In this document: one piece after another, positions 12,748-25,395 of the stretch
Layout of the letters: the number at the start of each line of letters is the position of its first letter
Numbering within the stretch: position 1 is the first letter of the stretch
DNA from: Tubulanus polymorphus
Taxonomy: Eukaryota > Nemertea > Palaeonemertea > Tubulaniformes > Tubulanidae
Length of the DNA: 64,000 nt
NCBI RefSeq assembly: GCF_964204645.1
Contig: NC_134028.1
Location: forward strand, 186,001-250,000
Direction of reading: 5' to 3'
Position numbers and translations under genes: made by a program
The notes under the pieces: model-generated
What the model was told of the DNA's origin: nothing
The model's database searches: none
Seen by the model: the letters and a program-made list of their open reading frames with translations, nothing else

Positions 12748-15700
12748 GAAATCAGTTCAGTTCACCCTAACTCATCAATTAAGATAGAAGTCATCATCTT
12801 TAGGACCCTATTTTGCAAGAAAAATCTGTATCTTTCAGTCCATCTACTCGAAATCAGTTCAGTTTACCTTAACCTATCATTTCAGATCGAGTCCATCATC
12901 TTCAGGAGCATAAATAACCAGAAAATTCTTAATCTTTCAACCTATCTGTTTGAAATCAGTTCAGTACACCCTAACCCATCAATTAAGATAGAATTCATCA
13001 TCTTTAGGACCCTATTTTGCAAGAAAAATCTGTATCTTTCAGTCCATCTACTCGAAATCAGTTCAGTTTACCTTAACCTATCATTTCAGATCGAGTCCAT
13101 CATCTTCAGGAGCATAAATAACCAGAAAATTCTTAATCTTTCCACCTATCTATTTGAAATCAGTTCAATACGCCTTAGCCCATCTTTTCAGATTCAGTCC
13201 ATCATCTTCAGAACCAAAGGCAGCCAGAAAATTCTTAATCTTTCCACCTATCTGTTTGAAATCAGTTCAGTTCACCCTAACCCATCAATTTAGATAGAAT
13301 TCATCATCTTTAGGACCCTATTTTGCAAGAAAAACCCGTATCTTTCAGTCCATCTGCTCGAAATCAGTTCAGTTTACCTTAACCTATCATTTCAGATCGA
13401 GTCCATCATCTTCAGGAGCATAAATAGCCAGAAAATTCTTAATCTTTCCACCTATCTATTTGAAATCAGTTCAATACGCCTTAACACATCTTTTCAGATT
13501 GAATCCATCATCTTCAGAACCAAAAGCAGCCAGAAAATTCTGATTCTTTCAACCTATCTATTTGAAATCAGTTCAGTACACCCTAACCCATCAATTAAGA
13601 TAGAACTCATCATCTTTAGGACCCTATTTTGCAAGAAAAATCTGTATCTTTCAGTCCATCTGCTCGAAATCAGTTCAGTTTACCTTAACCTATCATTTCA
13701 GATCGAGTCCATCATCTTCAGGAGCATAAATAGCCAGAAAATTCTTAATCTTTCCACCTATCTATTTGAAATCAGTTCAATACGCCTTAACACATCTTTT
13801 CAGATTGAATTCATCATCTTCAGAACCAAAAGCAGCCAGAAAATTCTTAATCTTTCAACCTATCTATTTGAAATCAGTTCAGTACACCCTAACCCATCAA
13901 TTAAGATAGAATTCATCATCTTTAGGACCCTATTTTGCAAGAAAAATCTGTATCTTTCAGTCCATCTACTCGAAATCAGTTCAGTTTACCTTAACCTATC
14001 ATTTCAGATCGAGTCCATCATCTTCAGGAGCATAAATAGCCAGAAAATTCTTAATCTTTCCACCTATCTATTTGAAATCAGTTCAATACGCCTTAGCCCA
14101 TCTTTTCAGATTGAGTCCATCATCTTCAGAACCAAAGGCAGCCAGAAAATTCTGATTCTTTCCACCTATCTATTTGAAATCAGTTCAGTTCACCCTAACC
14201 CATCAATTAAGATAGAATTCATCATCTTTAGGACCCTATTTTGCAAGCAAAATCTGTATCTTTCAGTCCATCTACTCGAAATCAGTTCAGTTTACCTTAA
14301 CCTATCATTTCAGATCGAGTCCATCATCTTCAGGAGCATAAATAGCCAGAAAATTCTTAATCTTTCCAACTATCCATTTGAAATCAGTTCAGCACACCCT
14401 AACCCATCAATTAAGATAGAATTCATCATCTTTAGGACCCTATTTTGCAAGAAAAATCTGTATCTTTCAGTCCATCTACTCGAAATCAGTTCAGTTTACC
14501 TTAACCTATCATTTCAGATCGAGTCCATCATCTTCAGGAGCATAAATAGCCAGAAAATTCTTAATCTTTCCACCTATCTATTTGAAATCAGTTCAATACG
14601 CCTTAGCCCATCTTTTCAGATTGAGTCCATCATCTTCAGAACCAAAGGCAGCCAGAAAATTCTGATTCTTTCCACCTATCTATTTGAAATCAGTTCAGTT
14701 CACCCTAACTCATCAATTAAGATAGAATTCATCATCTTTAGGACCCTATTTTGCAAGAAAAATCTGTATCTTTCAGTCCATCTACTCGAAATCAGTTCAG
14801 TCTACCTTAACCTATCATTTCAGATCGAGTCCATCATCTTCAGGAGCATAAATAGCCACGAAATTCTTAATCTTTCAACCTATCTGTTTGAAATCAGTTC
14901 AGTACACCCTAACCCATCAATTAAGATAGAATTCATCATCTTTAGGACCCTATTTTGCAAGAAAAATCTGTATCTTTCAGTCCATCTACTCGAAATCAGT
15001 TCAGTTTACCTTAACCTATCATTTCAGATCGAGTCCATCATCTTCAGGAGCATAAATAACCAGAAAATTCTTAATCTTTCCACCTATCTATTTGAAATCA
15101 GTTCAATACGCCTTAGCCCATCTTTTCAGATTCAGTCCATCATCTTCAGAACCAAAGGCAGCCAGAAAATTCTTAATCTTTCCACCTATCTGTTTGAAAT
15201 CAGTTCAGTTCACCCTAACCCATCAATTTAGATAGAATTCATCATCTTTAGGACCCTATTTTGCAAGAAAAACCTGTATCTTTCAGTCCATCTGCTCGAA
15301 ATTAGTTCAGTTTACCTTAACCTATCATTTCAGATCGAGTCCATCATCTTCAGGAGCATAAATAGCCAGAAAATTCTTAATCTTTCCACCTATCTATTTG
15401 AAATCAGTTCAATACGCCTTAGCCCATCTTTTCAGATTGAGTCCATCATCTTCAGAGCCAAAGGCAGCCAGAAAATTCTGATTCTTTCCACCTATCTATT
15501 TGAAATCAGTTCAGTTCACCCTAACCCATCAATTAAGATAGAATTCATCATCTTTAGGACCCTATTTTGCAAGAAAAATCTGTATCTTTCAGTCCATCTA
15601 CTCGAAATCAGTTCAGTTTACCTTAACCTATCATTTCAGATCGAGTCCATCATCTTCAGGAGCATAAATAGCCAGAAAATTCTTAATCTTTCCACCTATC

Positions 15701-18255
15701 CATTTGAAATCAGTTCAGTACACCCTAACCCATCAATTAAGATAGAATTCATCATCTTTAGGACCCTATTTTGCAAGAAAAATCTGTATCTTTCAGTCCA
15801 TCTACTCGAAATCAGTTCAGTTTACCTTAACCTATCATTTCAGATCGAGTCCATCATCTTCAGGAGCATAAATAGCCAGAAAATTCTTAATCTTTCCACC
15901 TATCTATTTGAAATCAGTTCAATACGCCTTAGCCCATCTTTTCAGATTGAGTCCATCATCTTCAGAACCAAAGGCAGCCAGAAAATTCTGATTCTTTCCA
16001 CCTATCTATTTGAAATCAGTTCAGTTCACCCTAACTCATCAATTAAGATAGAATTCATCATCTTTAGGACCCTATTTTGCAAGAAAAATCTGTATCTTTC
16101 AGTCCATCTACTCGAAATCAGTTCAGTTTACCTTAACCTATCATTTCAGATCGAGTCCATCATCTTCAGGAGCATAAATAGCCAGAAAATTCTTAATCTT
16201 TCCACCTATCTATTTGAAATCAGTTCAATACGCCTTAGCCCATCTTTTCAGATTGAGTCCATCATCTTCAGAACCAAAGGCAGCCAGAAAATTCTGATTC
16301 TTTCCACCTATCTATTTGAAATCAGTTCAGTTCACCCTAACTCATCAATTAAGATAGAATTCATCATCTTTAGGACCCTATTTTGCAAGAAAAATCTGTA
16401 TCTTTCAGTCCATCTACTCGAAATCAGTTCAGTTTACCTTAACCTATCATTTCAGATCGAGTCCATCATCTTCAGGAGCATAAATAACCAGAAAATTCTT
16501 AATCTTTCAACCTATCTGTTTGAAATCAGTTCAGTACACCCTAACCCATCAATTAAGATAGAATTCATCATCTTTAGGACCCTATTTTGCAAGAAAAATC
16601 TGTATCTTTCAGTCCATCTACTCGAAATCAGTTCAGTTTACCTTAACCTATCATTTCAGATCGAGTCCATCATCTTCAGGAGCATAAATAACCAGAAAAT
16701 TCTTAATCTTTCCACCTATCTATTTGAAATCAGTTCAATACGCCTTAGCCCATCTTTTCAGATTCAGTCCATCATCTTCAGAACCAAAGGCAGCCAGAAA
16801 ATTCTTAATCTTTCCACCTATCTGTTTGAAATCAGTTCAGTTCACCCTAACCCATCAATTTAGATAGAATTCATCATCTTTAGGACCCTATTTTGCAAGA
16901 AAAACCTGTATCTTTCAGTCCATCTGCTCGAAATCAGTTCAGTTTACCTTAACCTATCATTTCAGATCGAGTCCATCATCTTCAGGAGCATAAATAGCCA
17001 GAAAATTCTTAATCTTTCCACCTATCTATTTGAAATCAGTTCAATACGCCTTAACACATCTTTTCAGATTGAATCCATCATCTTCAGAACCAAAAGCAGC
17101 CAGAAAATTCTGATTCTTTCAACCTATCTATTTGAAATCAGTTCAGTACACCCTAACCCATCAATTAAGATAGAACTCATCATCTTTAGGACCCTATTTT
17201 GCAAGAAAAATCTGTATCTTTCAGTCCATCTGCTCGAAATCAGTTCAGTTTACCTTAACCTATCATTTCAGATCGAGTCCATCATCTTCAGGAGCATAAA
17301 TAGCCAGAAAATTCTTAATCTTTCCACCTATCTATTTGAAATCAGTTCAATACGCCTTAACACATCTTTTCAGATTGAATCCATCATCTTCAGAACCAAA
17401 AGCAGCCAGAAAATTCTTAATCTTTCAACCTATCTATTTGAAATCAGTTCAGTACACCCTAACCCATCAATTAAGATAGAATTCATCATCTTTAGGACCC
17501 TATTTTGCAAGAAAAATCTGTATCTTTCAGTCCATCTACTCGAAATCAGTTCAGTTTACCTTAACCTATCATTTCAGATCGAGTCCATCATCTTCAGGAG
17601 CATAAATAGCCAGAAAATTCTTAATCTTTCCACCTATCTATTTGAAATCAGTTCAATACGCCTTAGCCCATCTTTTCAGATTGAGTCCATCATCTTCAGA
17701 ACCAAAGGCAGCCAGAAAATTCTGATTCTTTCCACCTATCTATTTGAAATCAGTTCAGTTCACCCTAACCCATCAATTAAGATAGAATTCATCATCTTTA
17801 GGACCCTATTTTGCAAGAAAAATCTGTATCTTTCAGTCCATCTACTCGAAATCAGTTCAGTTTACCTTAACCTATCATTTCAGATCGAGTCCATCATCTT
17901 CAGGAGCATAAATAGCCAGAAAATTCTTAATCTTTCCACCTATCCATTTGAAATCAGTTCAGTACACCCTAACCCATCAATTAAGATAGAATTCATCATC
18001 TTTAGGACCCTATTTTGCAAGAAAAATCTGTATCTTTCAGTCCATCTACTCGAAATCAGTTCAGTTTACCTTAACCTATCATTTCAGATCGAGTCCATCA
18101 TCTTCAGGAGCATAAATAGCCAGAAAATTCTTAATCTTTCCACCTATCTATTTGAAATCAGTTCAATACGCCTTAGCCCATCTTTTCAGATTGAGTCCAT
18201 CATCTTCAGAACCAAAGGCAGCCAGAAAATTCTGATTCTTTCCACCTATCTATTT
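12748..18255. repeat. Older higher-order block, copy 2 (54 monomers, with an extra 8)
   Basis: This block repeats the previous one. Matching monomers are 47 apart up to about 14,583. From the C monomer with the rare agagcc (9790 and 15400) and on to the TAG-bearing A (11218 and 16828) they are 55 apart. The difference is an extra 8 monomers lying at about 14,584-15,399, which include a hybrid B (14788) and another TAG-bearing A (15196). An 8-monomer length change is the same step that separates several copies elsewhere in the window. Confidence 0.6.
14788..14889 (+). repeat. Second hybrid B monomer (cacgaa with position 34-like end)
   Basis: Same join as at 7546, with an extra private gtctacc. 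It lies in the 8 monomers that are extra in the second copy of the older higher-order block. Whether the two hybrids share an origin or arose twice cannot be decided from these few variants. Confidence 0.55.
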
Positions 18256-19683
18256 GAAATCAGTTCAGTTCACCCTAACTCATCAATTAAGATAGAATTC
18301 ATCATCTTCAGGACCCTATTTTGCAAGAAAAATCTGTATCTTTCAGTCCATCTACTCGAAATTAGTTCAGTTTACCTTAACCTATCATTTCAGATCGAGT
18401 CCATCATCTTCAGGAGCATAAATAGCCACGAAATTCTTAATCTTTCCACCTATCTATTTGAAATCAGTTCAATACGCCTTAACACATCTTTTCAGATTGA
18501 ATCCATCATCTTCAGAACCAAAAGCAGCCAGAAAATTCTGATTCTTTCAACCTATCTATTTGAAATCAGTTCAGTACACCCTAACCCATCAATTAAGATA
18601 GAACTCATCATCTTTAGGACCCTATTTTGCAAGAAAAATCTGTATCTTTCAGTCCATCTACTCGAAATCAGTTCAGTTTACCTTAACCTATCATTTCAGA
18701 TCGAGTCCATCATCTTCAGGAGCATAAATAGCCAGAAAATTCTTAATCTTTCCACCTATCCATTTGAAATCAGTTCAGTACACCCTAACCCATCAATTAA
18801 GATAGAATTCATCATCTTTAGGACCCTATTTTGCAAGAAAAATCTGTATCTTTCAGTCCATCTACTCGAAATCAGTTCAGTTTACCTTAACCTATCATTT
18901 CAGATCGAGTCCATCATCTTCAGGAGCATAAATAGCCAGAAAATTCTTAATCTTTCCACCTATCTATTTGAAATCAGTTCAATACGCCTTAGCCCATCTT
19001 TTCAGATTGAGTCCATCATCTTCAGAACCAAAGGCAGCCAGAAAATTCTGATTCTTTCCACCTATCTATTTGAAATCAGTTCAGTTCACCCTAACTCATC
19101 AATTAAGATAGAATTCATCATCTTTAGGACCCTATTTTGCAAGAAAAATCTGTATCTTTCAGTCCATCTACTCGAAATCAGTTCAGTTTACCTTAACCTA
19201 TCATTTCAGATCGAGTCCATCATCTTCAGGAGCATAAATAGCCAGAAAATTCTTAATCTTTCCACCTATCTATTTGAAATCAGTTCAATACGCCTTAGCC
19301 CATCTTTTCAGATTGAGTCCATCATCTTCAGAACCAAAGGCAGCCAGAAAATTCTGATTCTTTCCACCTATCTATTTGAAATCAGTTCAGTTCACCCTAA
19401 CTCATCAATTAAGATAGAATTCATCATCTTTAGGACCCTATTTTGCAAGAAAAATCTGTATCTTTCAGTCCATCTACTCGAAATCAGTTCAGTTTACCTT
19501 AACCTATCATTTCAGATCGAGTCCATCATCTTCAGGAGCATAAATAACCAGAAAATTCTTAATCTTTCAACCTATCTGTTTGAAATCAGTTCAGTACACC
19601 CTAACCCATCAATTAAGATAGAATTCATCATCTTTAGGACCCTATTTTGCAAGAAAAATCTGTATCTTTCAGTCCATCTACTC

Positions 19684-22539
19684 GAAATCAGTTCAGTTTA
19701 CCTTAACCTATCATTTCAGATCGAGTCCATCATCTTCAGGAGCATAAATAACCAGAAAATTCTTAATCTTTCCACCTATCTATTTGAAATCAGTTCAATA
19801 CGCCTTAGCCCATCTTTTCAGATTCAGTCCATCATCTTCAGAACCAAAGGCAGCCAGATAATTCTTAATCTTTCCACCTATCTGTTTGAAATCAGTTCAG
19901 TTCACCCTAACCCATCAATTTAGATAGAATTCATCATCTTTAGGACCCTATTTTGCAAGAAAACCCTGTATCTTTCAGTCCATCTGCTCGAAATCAGTTC
20001 AGTTTACCTTAACCTATCATTTCAGATCGAGTCCATCATCTTCAGGAGCATAAATAGCCACGAAATTCTTAATCTTTCCACCTATCTATTTGAAATCAGT
20101 TCAATACGCCTTAACACATCTTTTCAGATTGAATCCATCATCTTCAGAACCAAAAGCAGCCAGAAAATTCTGATTCTTTCAACCTGTCTATTTGAAATCA
20201 GTTCAGTACACCCTAACCCATCATTTAAGATAGAACTCATCATCTTTAGGACCCTATTTTGCAAGAAAAATCTGTATCTTTCAGTCCATCTGCTCGAAAT
20301 CAGTTCAGTTTACCTTAACCTATCATTTCAGATCGAGTCAATCATCTTCAGGAGCATAAATAGCCAGAAAATTCTTAATCTTTCCACCTATCTATTTGAA
20401 ATCAGTTCAGTACACCCTAACACATAAATTAAGATAGAATTCATCATCTTTAGGACCCTATTTTGCAAGAAAAATCTGTATCTTTCAGTCCATCTACTCG
20501 AAATCAGTTCAGTTTACCTTAACCTATCATTTCAGATCGAGTCCATCATCTTCAGGAGCATAAATAGCCAGAAAATTCTTAATCTTTCCACCTATCTATT
20601 TGAAATCAGTTCAATACGCCTTAGCCCATCTTTTCAGATTGAGTCCATCATCTTCAGAACCAAAGGCAGCCAGAAAATTCTGGTTCTTTCCACCTATCTA
20701 TTTGAAATCAGTTCAGTTCACCCTAACTCATCAATTAAGATAGAATTCATCATCTTTAGGACCCTATTTTGCAAGAAAAATCTGTATCTTTCAGTCCATC
20801 TACTCGAAATCAGTTCAGTTTACCTTAACCTATCATTTCAGATCGAGTCCATCATCTTCAGGAGCATAAATAGCCAGAAAATTCTTAATCTTTCCACCTA
20901 TCTATTTGAAATCAGTTCAATACGCCTTAGCCCATCTTTTCAGATTGAGTCCATCATCTTCAGAACCAAAGGCAGCCAGAAAATTCTGATTCTTTCCACC
21001 TATCTATTTGAAATCAGTTCAGTTCACCCTAACTCATCAATTAAGATAGAATTCATCATCTTTAGGACCCTATTTTGCAAGAAAAATCTGTATCTTTCAG
21101 TCCATCTACTCGAAATCAGTTCAGTTTACCTTAACCTATCATTTCAGATCGAGTCCATCATCTTCAGGAGCATAAATAACCAGAAAATTCTTAATCTTTC
21201 AACCTATCTGTTTGAAATCAGTTCAGTACACCCTAACCCATCAATTAAGATAGAATTCATCATCTTTAGGACCCTATTTTGCAAGAAAAATCTGTATCTT
21301 TCAGTCCATCTACTCGAAATCAGTTCAGTTTACCTTAACCTATCATTTCAGATCGAGTCCATCATCTTCAGGAGCATAAATAACCAGAAAATTCTTAATC
21401 TTTCCACCTATCTATTTGAAATCAGTTCAATACGCCTTAGCCCATCTTTTCAGATTCAGTCCATCATCTTCAGAACCAAAGGCAGCCAGAAAATTCTTAA
21501 TCTTTCCACCTATCTGTTTGAAATCAGTTCAGTTCACCCTAACCCATCAATTTAGATAGAATTCATCATCTTTAGGACCCTATTTTGCAAGAAAAACCTG
21601 TATCTTTCAGTCCATCTGCTCGAAATCAGTTCAGTTTACCTTAACCTATCATTTCAGATCGAGTCCATCATCTTCAGGAGCATAAATAGCCAGAAAATTC
21701 TTAATCTTTCCACCTATCTATTTGAAATCAGTTCAATACGCCTTAACACATCTTTTCAGATTGAATCCATCATCTTCAGAACCAAAAGCAGCCAGAAAAT
21801 TCTGATTCTTTCAACCTATCTATTTGAAATCAGTTCAGTACACCCTAACCCATCAATTAAGATAGAACTCATCATCTTTAGGACCCTATTTTGCAAGAAA
21901 AATCTGTATCTTTCAGTCCATCTGCTCGAAATCAGTTCAGTTTACCTTAACCTATCATTTCAGATCGAGTCCATCATCTTCAGGAGCATAAATAGCCAGA
22001 AAATTCTTAATCTTTCCACCTATCTATTTGAAATCAGTTCAATACGCCTTAACACATCTTTTCAGATTGAATCCATCATCTTCAGAACCAAAAGCAGCCA
22101 GAAAATTCTTAATCTTTCAACCTATCTATTTGAAATCAGTTCAGTACACCCTAACCCATCAATTAAGATAGAATTCATCATCTTTAGGACCCTATTTTGC
22201 AAGAAAAATCTGTATCTTTCAGTCCATCTACTCGAAATCAGTTCAGTTTACCTTAACCTATCATTTCAGATCGAGTCCATCATCTTCAGGAGCATAAATA
22301 GCCAGAAAATTCTTAATCTTTCCACCTATCTATTTGAAATCAGTTCAATACGCCTTAGCCCATCTTTTCAGATTGAGTCCATCATCTTCAGAACCAAAGG
22401 CAGCCAGAAAATTCTGATTCTTTCCACCTATCTATTTGAAATCAGTTCAGTTCACCCTAACCCATCAATTAAGATAGAATTCATCATCTTTAGGACCCTA
22501 TTTTGCAAGAAAAATCTGTATCTTTCAGTCCATCTACTC
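19684..22539. repeat. Partial type II higher-order repeat (positions 20-47)
   Basis: These 28 monomers match positions 20-47 of the type II unit. They include the gataattctt C, the TAG-bearing A with aaaaccc (19888), a B with cacgaa, a C-prime with cctgtc, a B with gagtcaatc and an A with cacataaatt. The left join is abnormal: the segment is entered through a position 34/35-like BA pair (19480-19683), where full copies have 18/19. Confidence 0.75.
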
Positions 22540-22617
22540 GAAATCAGTTCAGTTTACCTTAACCTATCATTTCAGATCGAGTCCATCATCTTCAGGAGCA
22601 TAAATAGCCAGATAATT

Positions 22618-24819
22618 ATGAATCTTTCCACCTATCTATTTGAAATCAGTTCAATACGCCTTAGCCCATCTTTTCAGATTCAGTCCATCATCTTCAGAAC
22701 CAAAGGCAGCCAGAAAATTCTGATTCTTTCCACCTATCTATTTGAAATCAGTTCAGTTCACCCTAACCCATCAATTAAGATAGAATTCATCATCTTTAGG
22801 ACCCTATTTTGCAAGAAAAATCTGTATCTTTCAGTCCATCTACTCGAAATCAGTTCAGTTTACCTTAACCTATCATTTCAGATCGAGTCCATCATCTTCA
22901 AGAGCATAAATAGCCAGGAAATTCTTAATCTTTCCACCTATCTATTTGAAATCAGTTCAATACGCCTTAACCCATCTTTTCAGATTGAGTCCATCATCTT
23001 CAGAACCAAAGGCAGCAAGAAAATTCTGATTCTTTCAACCTATCTATTTGAAATCAGTTCAGTACACCCTAACCGATCATTTAAGATAGAACTCATCATC
23101 TTTAGGACCCTATTTTGCAAGAAAAATCTGTATCTTTCAGTCCATCTGCTCGAAATCAGTTCAGTTTACCTTAACCTATCATTTCAGATCGAGTCCATCA
23201 TCTTCAGGAGCATAAATAGCCAGAAAATTCTTAATCTTTCCACCTATCTATTTGAAATCAGTTCAATACGCCTTAACACATCTTTTCAGATTGAATCCAT
23301 CATCTTCAGAACCAAAAGCAGCCAGAAAATTCTTAATCTTTCAACCTATCTATTTGAAATCAGTTCAGTACACCCTAACCCATCAATTAAGATAGAATTC
23401 ATCATCTTTAGGACCCTATTTTGCAAGAAAAATCTGTATCTTTCAGTCCATCTACTTGAAATCAGTTCAGTTTACCTTAACCTATCATTTCAGATCGAGT
23501 CCATCATCTTCAGGAGCATAAATAGCCAGAAAATTCTTAATCTTTCCACCTATCTATTTGAAATCAGTTCAATACGCCTTAGCCCATCTTTTCAGATTGA
23601 GTCCATCATCTTCAGAACCAAAGGCAGCCAGAAAATTCTGATTCTTTCAACCTATCTATTTGAAATCAGTTCAGTTCACCCTAACCCATCAATTAAGATA
23701 GAATTCATCATCTTTAGGACCCTATTTTGCAAGAAAAATCTGTATCTTTCAGTCCATCTACTCGAAATCAGTTCAGTTTACCTTAACCTATCATTTCAGA
23801 TCGAGTCCATCATCTTCAGGAGCATAAATAGCCAGAAAATTCTTAATCTTTCCACCTATCTATTTGAAATCAGTTCAATACGCCTTAACACATCTTTTCA
23901 GATTGAATCCATCATCTTCAGAACCAAAAGCAGCCAGAAAATTCTTAATCTTTCAACCTATCTATTTGAAATCAGTTCAGTACACCCTAACCCATCAATT
24001 AAGATAGAATTCATCATCTTTAGGACCCTATTTTGCAAGAAAAATCTGTATCTTTCAGTCCGTCTACTCGAAATCAGTTCAGTTTACCTTAACCTATCAT
24101 TTCAGATCGAGTCCATCATCTTCAGGAGCATAAATAGCCAGAAAATTCTTAATCTTTCCACCTATCTATTTGAAATCAGTTCAATACGCCTTAGCCCATC
24201 TTTTCAGATTGAGTCCATCATCTTCAGAACCAAAGGCAGCCAGAAAATTCTGATTCTTTCCACCTATCTATTTGAAATCAGTTCAGTTCACCCTAACCCA
24301 TCAATTAAGATAGAATTCATCATCTTTAGGACCCTATTTTGCAAGAAAAATCTGTATCTTTCAGTCCATCTACTCGAAATCAGTTCAGTTTACCTTAACC
24401 TATCATTTCAGATCGAGTCCATCATCTTCAGGAGCATAAATAGCCAGAAAATTCTTAATCTTTCCACCTATCCATTTGAAATCAGTTCAGTACACCCTAA
24501 CCCATCAATTAAGATAGAATTCATCATCTTTAGGACCCTATTTTGCAAGAAAAATCTGTATCTTTCAATCCATCTACTCGAAATCAGTTCAGTTTACCTT
24601 AACCTATCATTTCAGATCGAGTCCATCATCTTCAGGAGCATAAATAACCAGAAAATTCTTAATCTTTCCACCTATCTATTTGAAATCAGTTCAATACGCC
24701 TTAGCCCATCTTTTCAGATTCAGTCCATCATCTTCAGAACCAAAGGCAGCCAGATAATTCTTAATCTTTCCACCTATCTGTTTGAAATCAGTTCAGTTCA
24801 CCCTAACCCATCAATTTAG
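22618..24819 (+). other. Open frame through type II copy 1 (733 codons), probably not a gene
   Basis: An ATG created by the position 0 variant (gataattatg) opens the monomer-long frame, and TAG of the type II replacement segment closes it. The translation is 34-residue repeats, one per monomer: B gives EISSVYLNLSFQIES, C gives EISSIRLSPSFQIES and A gives EISSVHPNPSIKIE at their starts, each rich in I, S, L and F. There is no signal, domain or non-repeat sequence at either end. TPR and TALE repeats are also about 34 residues, but their consensus residues are absent. I regard this as a consequence of a stop-free monomer whose length is divisible by three. Confidence 0.15.
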
Positions 24820-25395
24820 ATAGAATTCATCATCTTTAGGACCCTATTTTGCAAGAAAACCCTGTATCTTTCAGTCCATCTGCTCGAAATCAGTTCAGTT
24901 TACCTTAACCTATCATTTCAGATCGAGTCCATCATCTTCAGGAGCATAAATAGCCACGAAATTCTTAATCTTTCCACCTATCTATTTGAAATCAGTTCAA
25001 TACGCCTTAACACATCTTTTCAGATTGAATCCATCATCTTCAGAACCAAAAGCAGCCAGAAAATTCTGATTCTTTCAACCTGTCTATTTGAAATCAGTTC
25101 AGTACACCCTAACCCATCATTTAAGATAGAACTCATCATCTTTAGGACCCTATTTTGCAAGAAAAATCTGTATCTTTCAGTCCATCTGCTCGAAATCAGT
25201 TCAGTTTACCTTAACCTATCATTTCAGATCGAGTCAATCATCTTCAGGAGCATAAATAGCCAGAAAATTCTTAATCTTTCCACCTATCTATTTGAAATCA
25301 GTTCAGTACACCCTAACACATAAATTAAGATAGAATTCATCATCTTTAGGACCCTATTTTGCAAGAAAAATCTGTATCTTTCAGTCCATCTACTC
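24580..25395. repeat. Type II-specific 8-monomer replacement (positions 20-27)
   Basis: Eight monomers that replace positions 20-27 of type I: B with ataaataacc, C with gataattctt, A with TAG and aaaaccc, B with cacgaa, C-prime with cctgtc, A with catttaag and gaactc, B with gagtcaatc, A with cacataaatt. The same block recurs at 19684-20499, 29476-30291 and 32026-32841. The first six resemble positions 36-41 of the unit. Confidence 0.78.

Larger units (their letters stand above)
1..19683. repeat. Irregular mosaic domain of the satellite array
   Basis: Monomers keep the exact 102-bp step but the 48-monomer order is broken. The diagnostic A monomers with TAG start at 2854, 4588, 6220, 7444, 8464, 11218, 13258, 15196, 16828 and then 19888, so they are 17, 16, 12, 10, 27, 20, 19, 16 and 30 monomers apart. 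Further right the spacing is a regular 16+32 or 48. Private substitutions seem commoner here than in the right half: examples are gagttcatc near 449, tatctatatg near 2340, gcaaggaa near 7000 and a gain of GAATTC at about 10,197. This suggests an older or less homogenised part of the array; that is inference. Confidence 0.8.
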
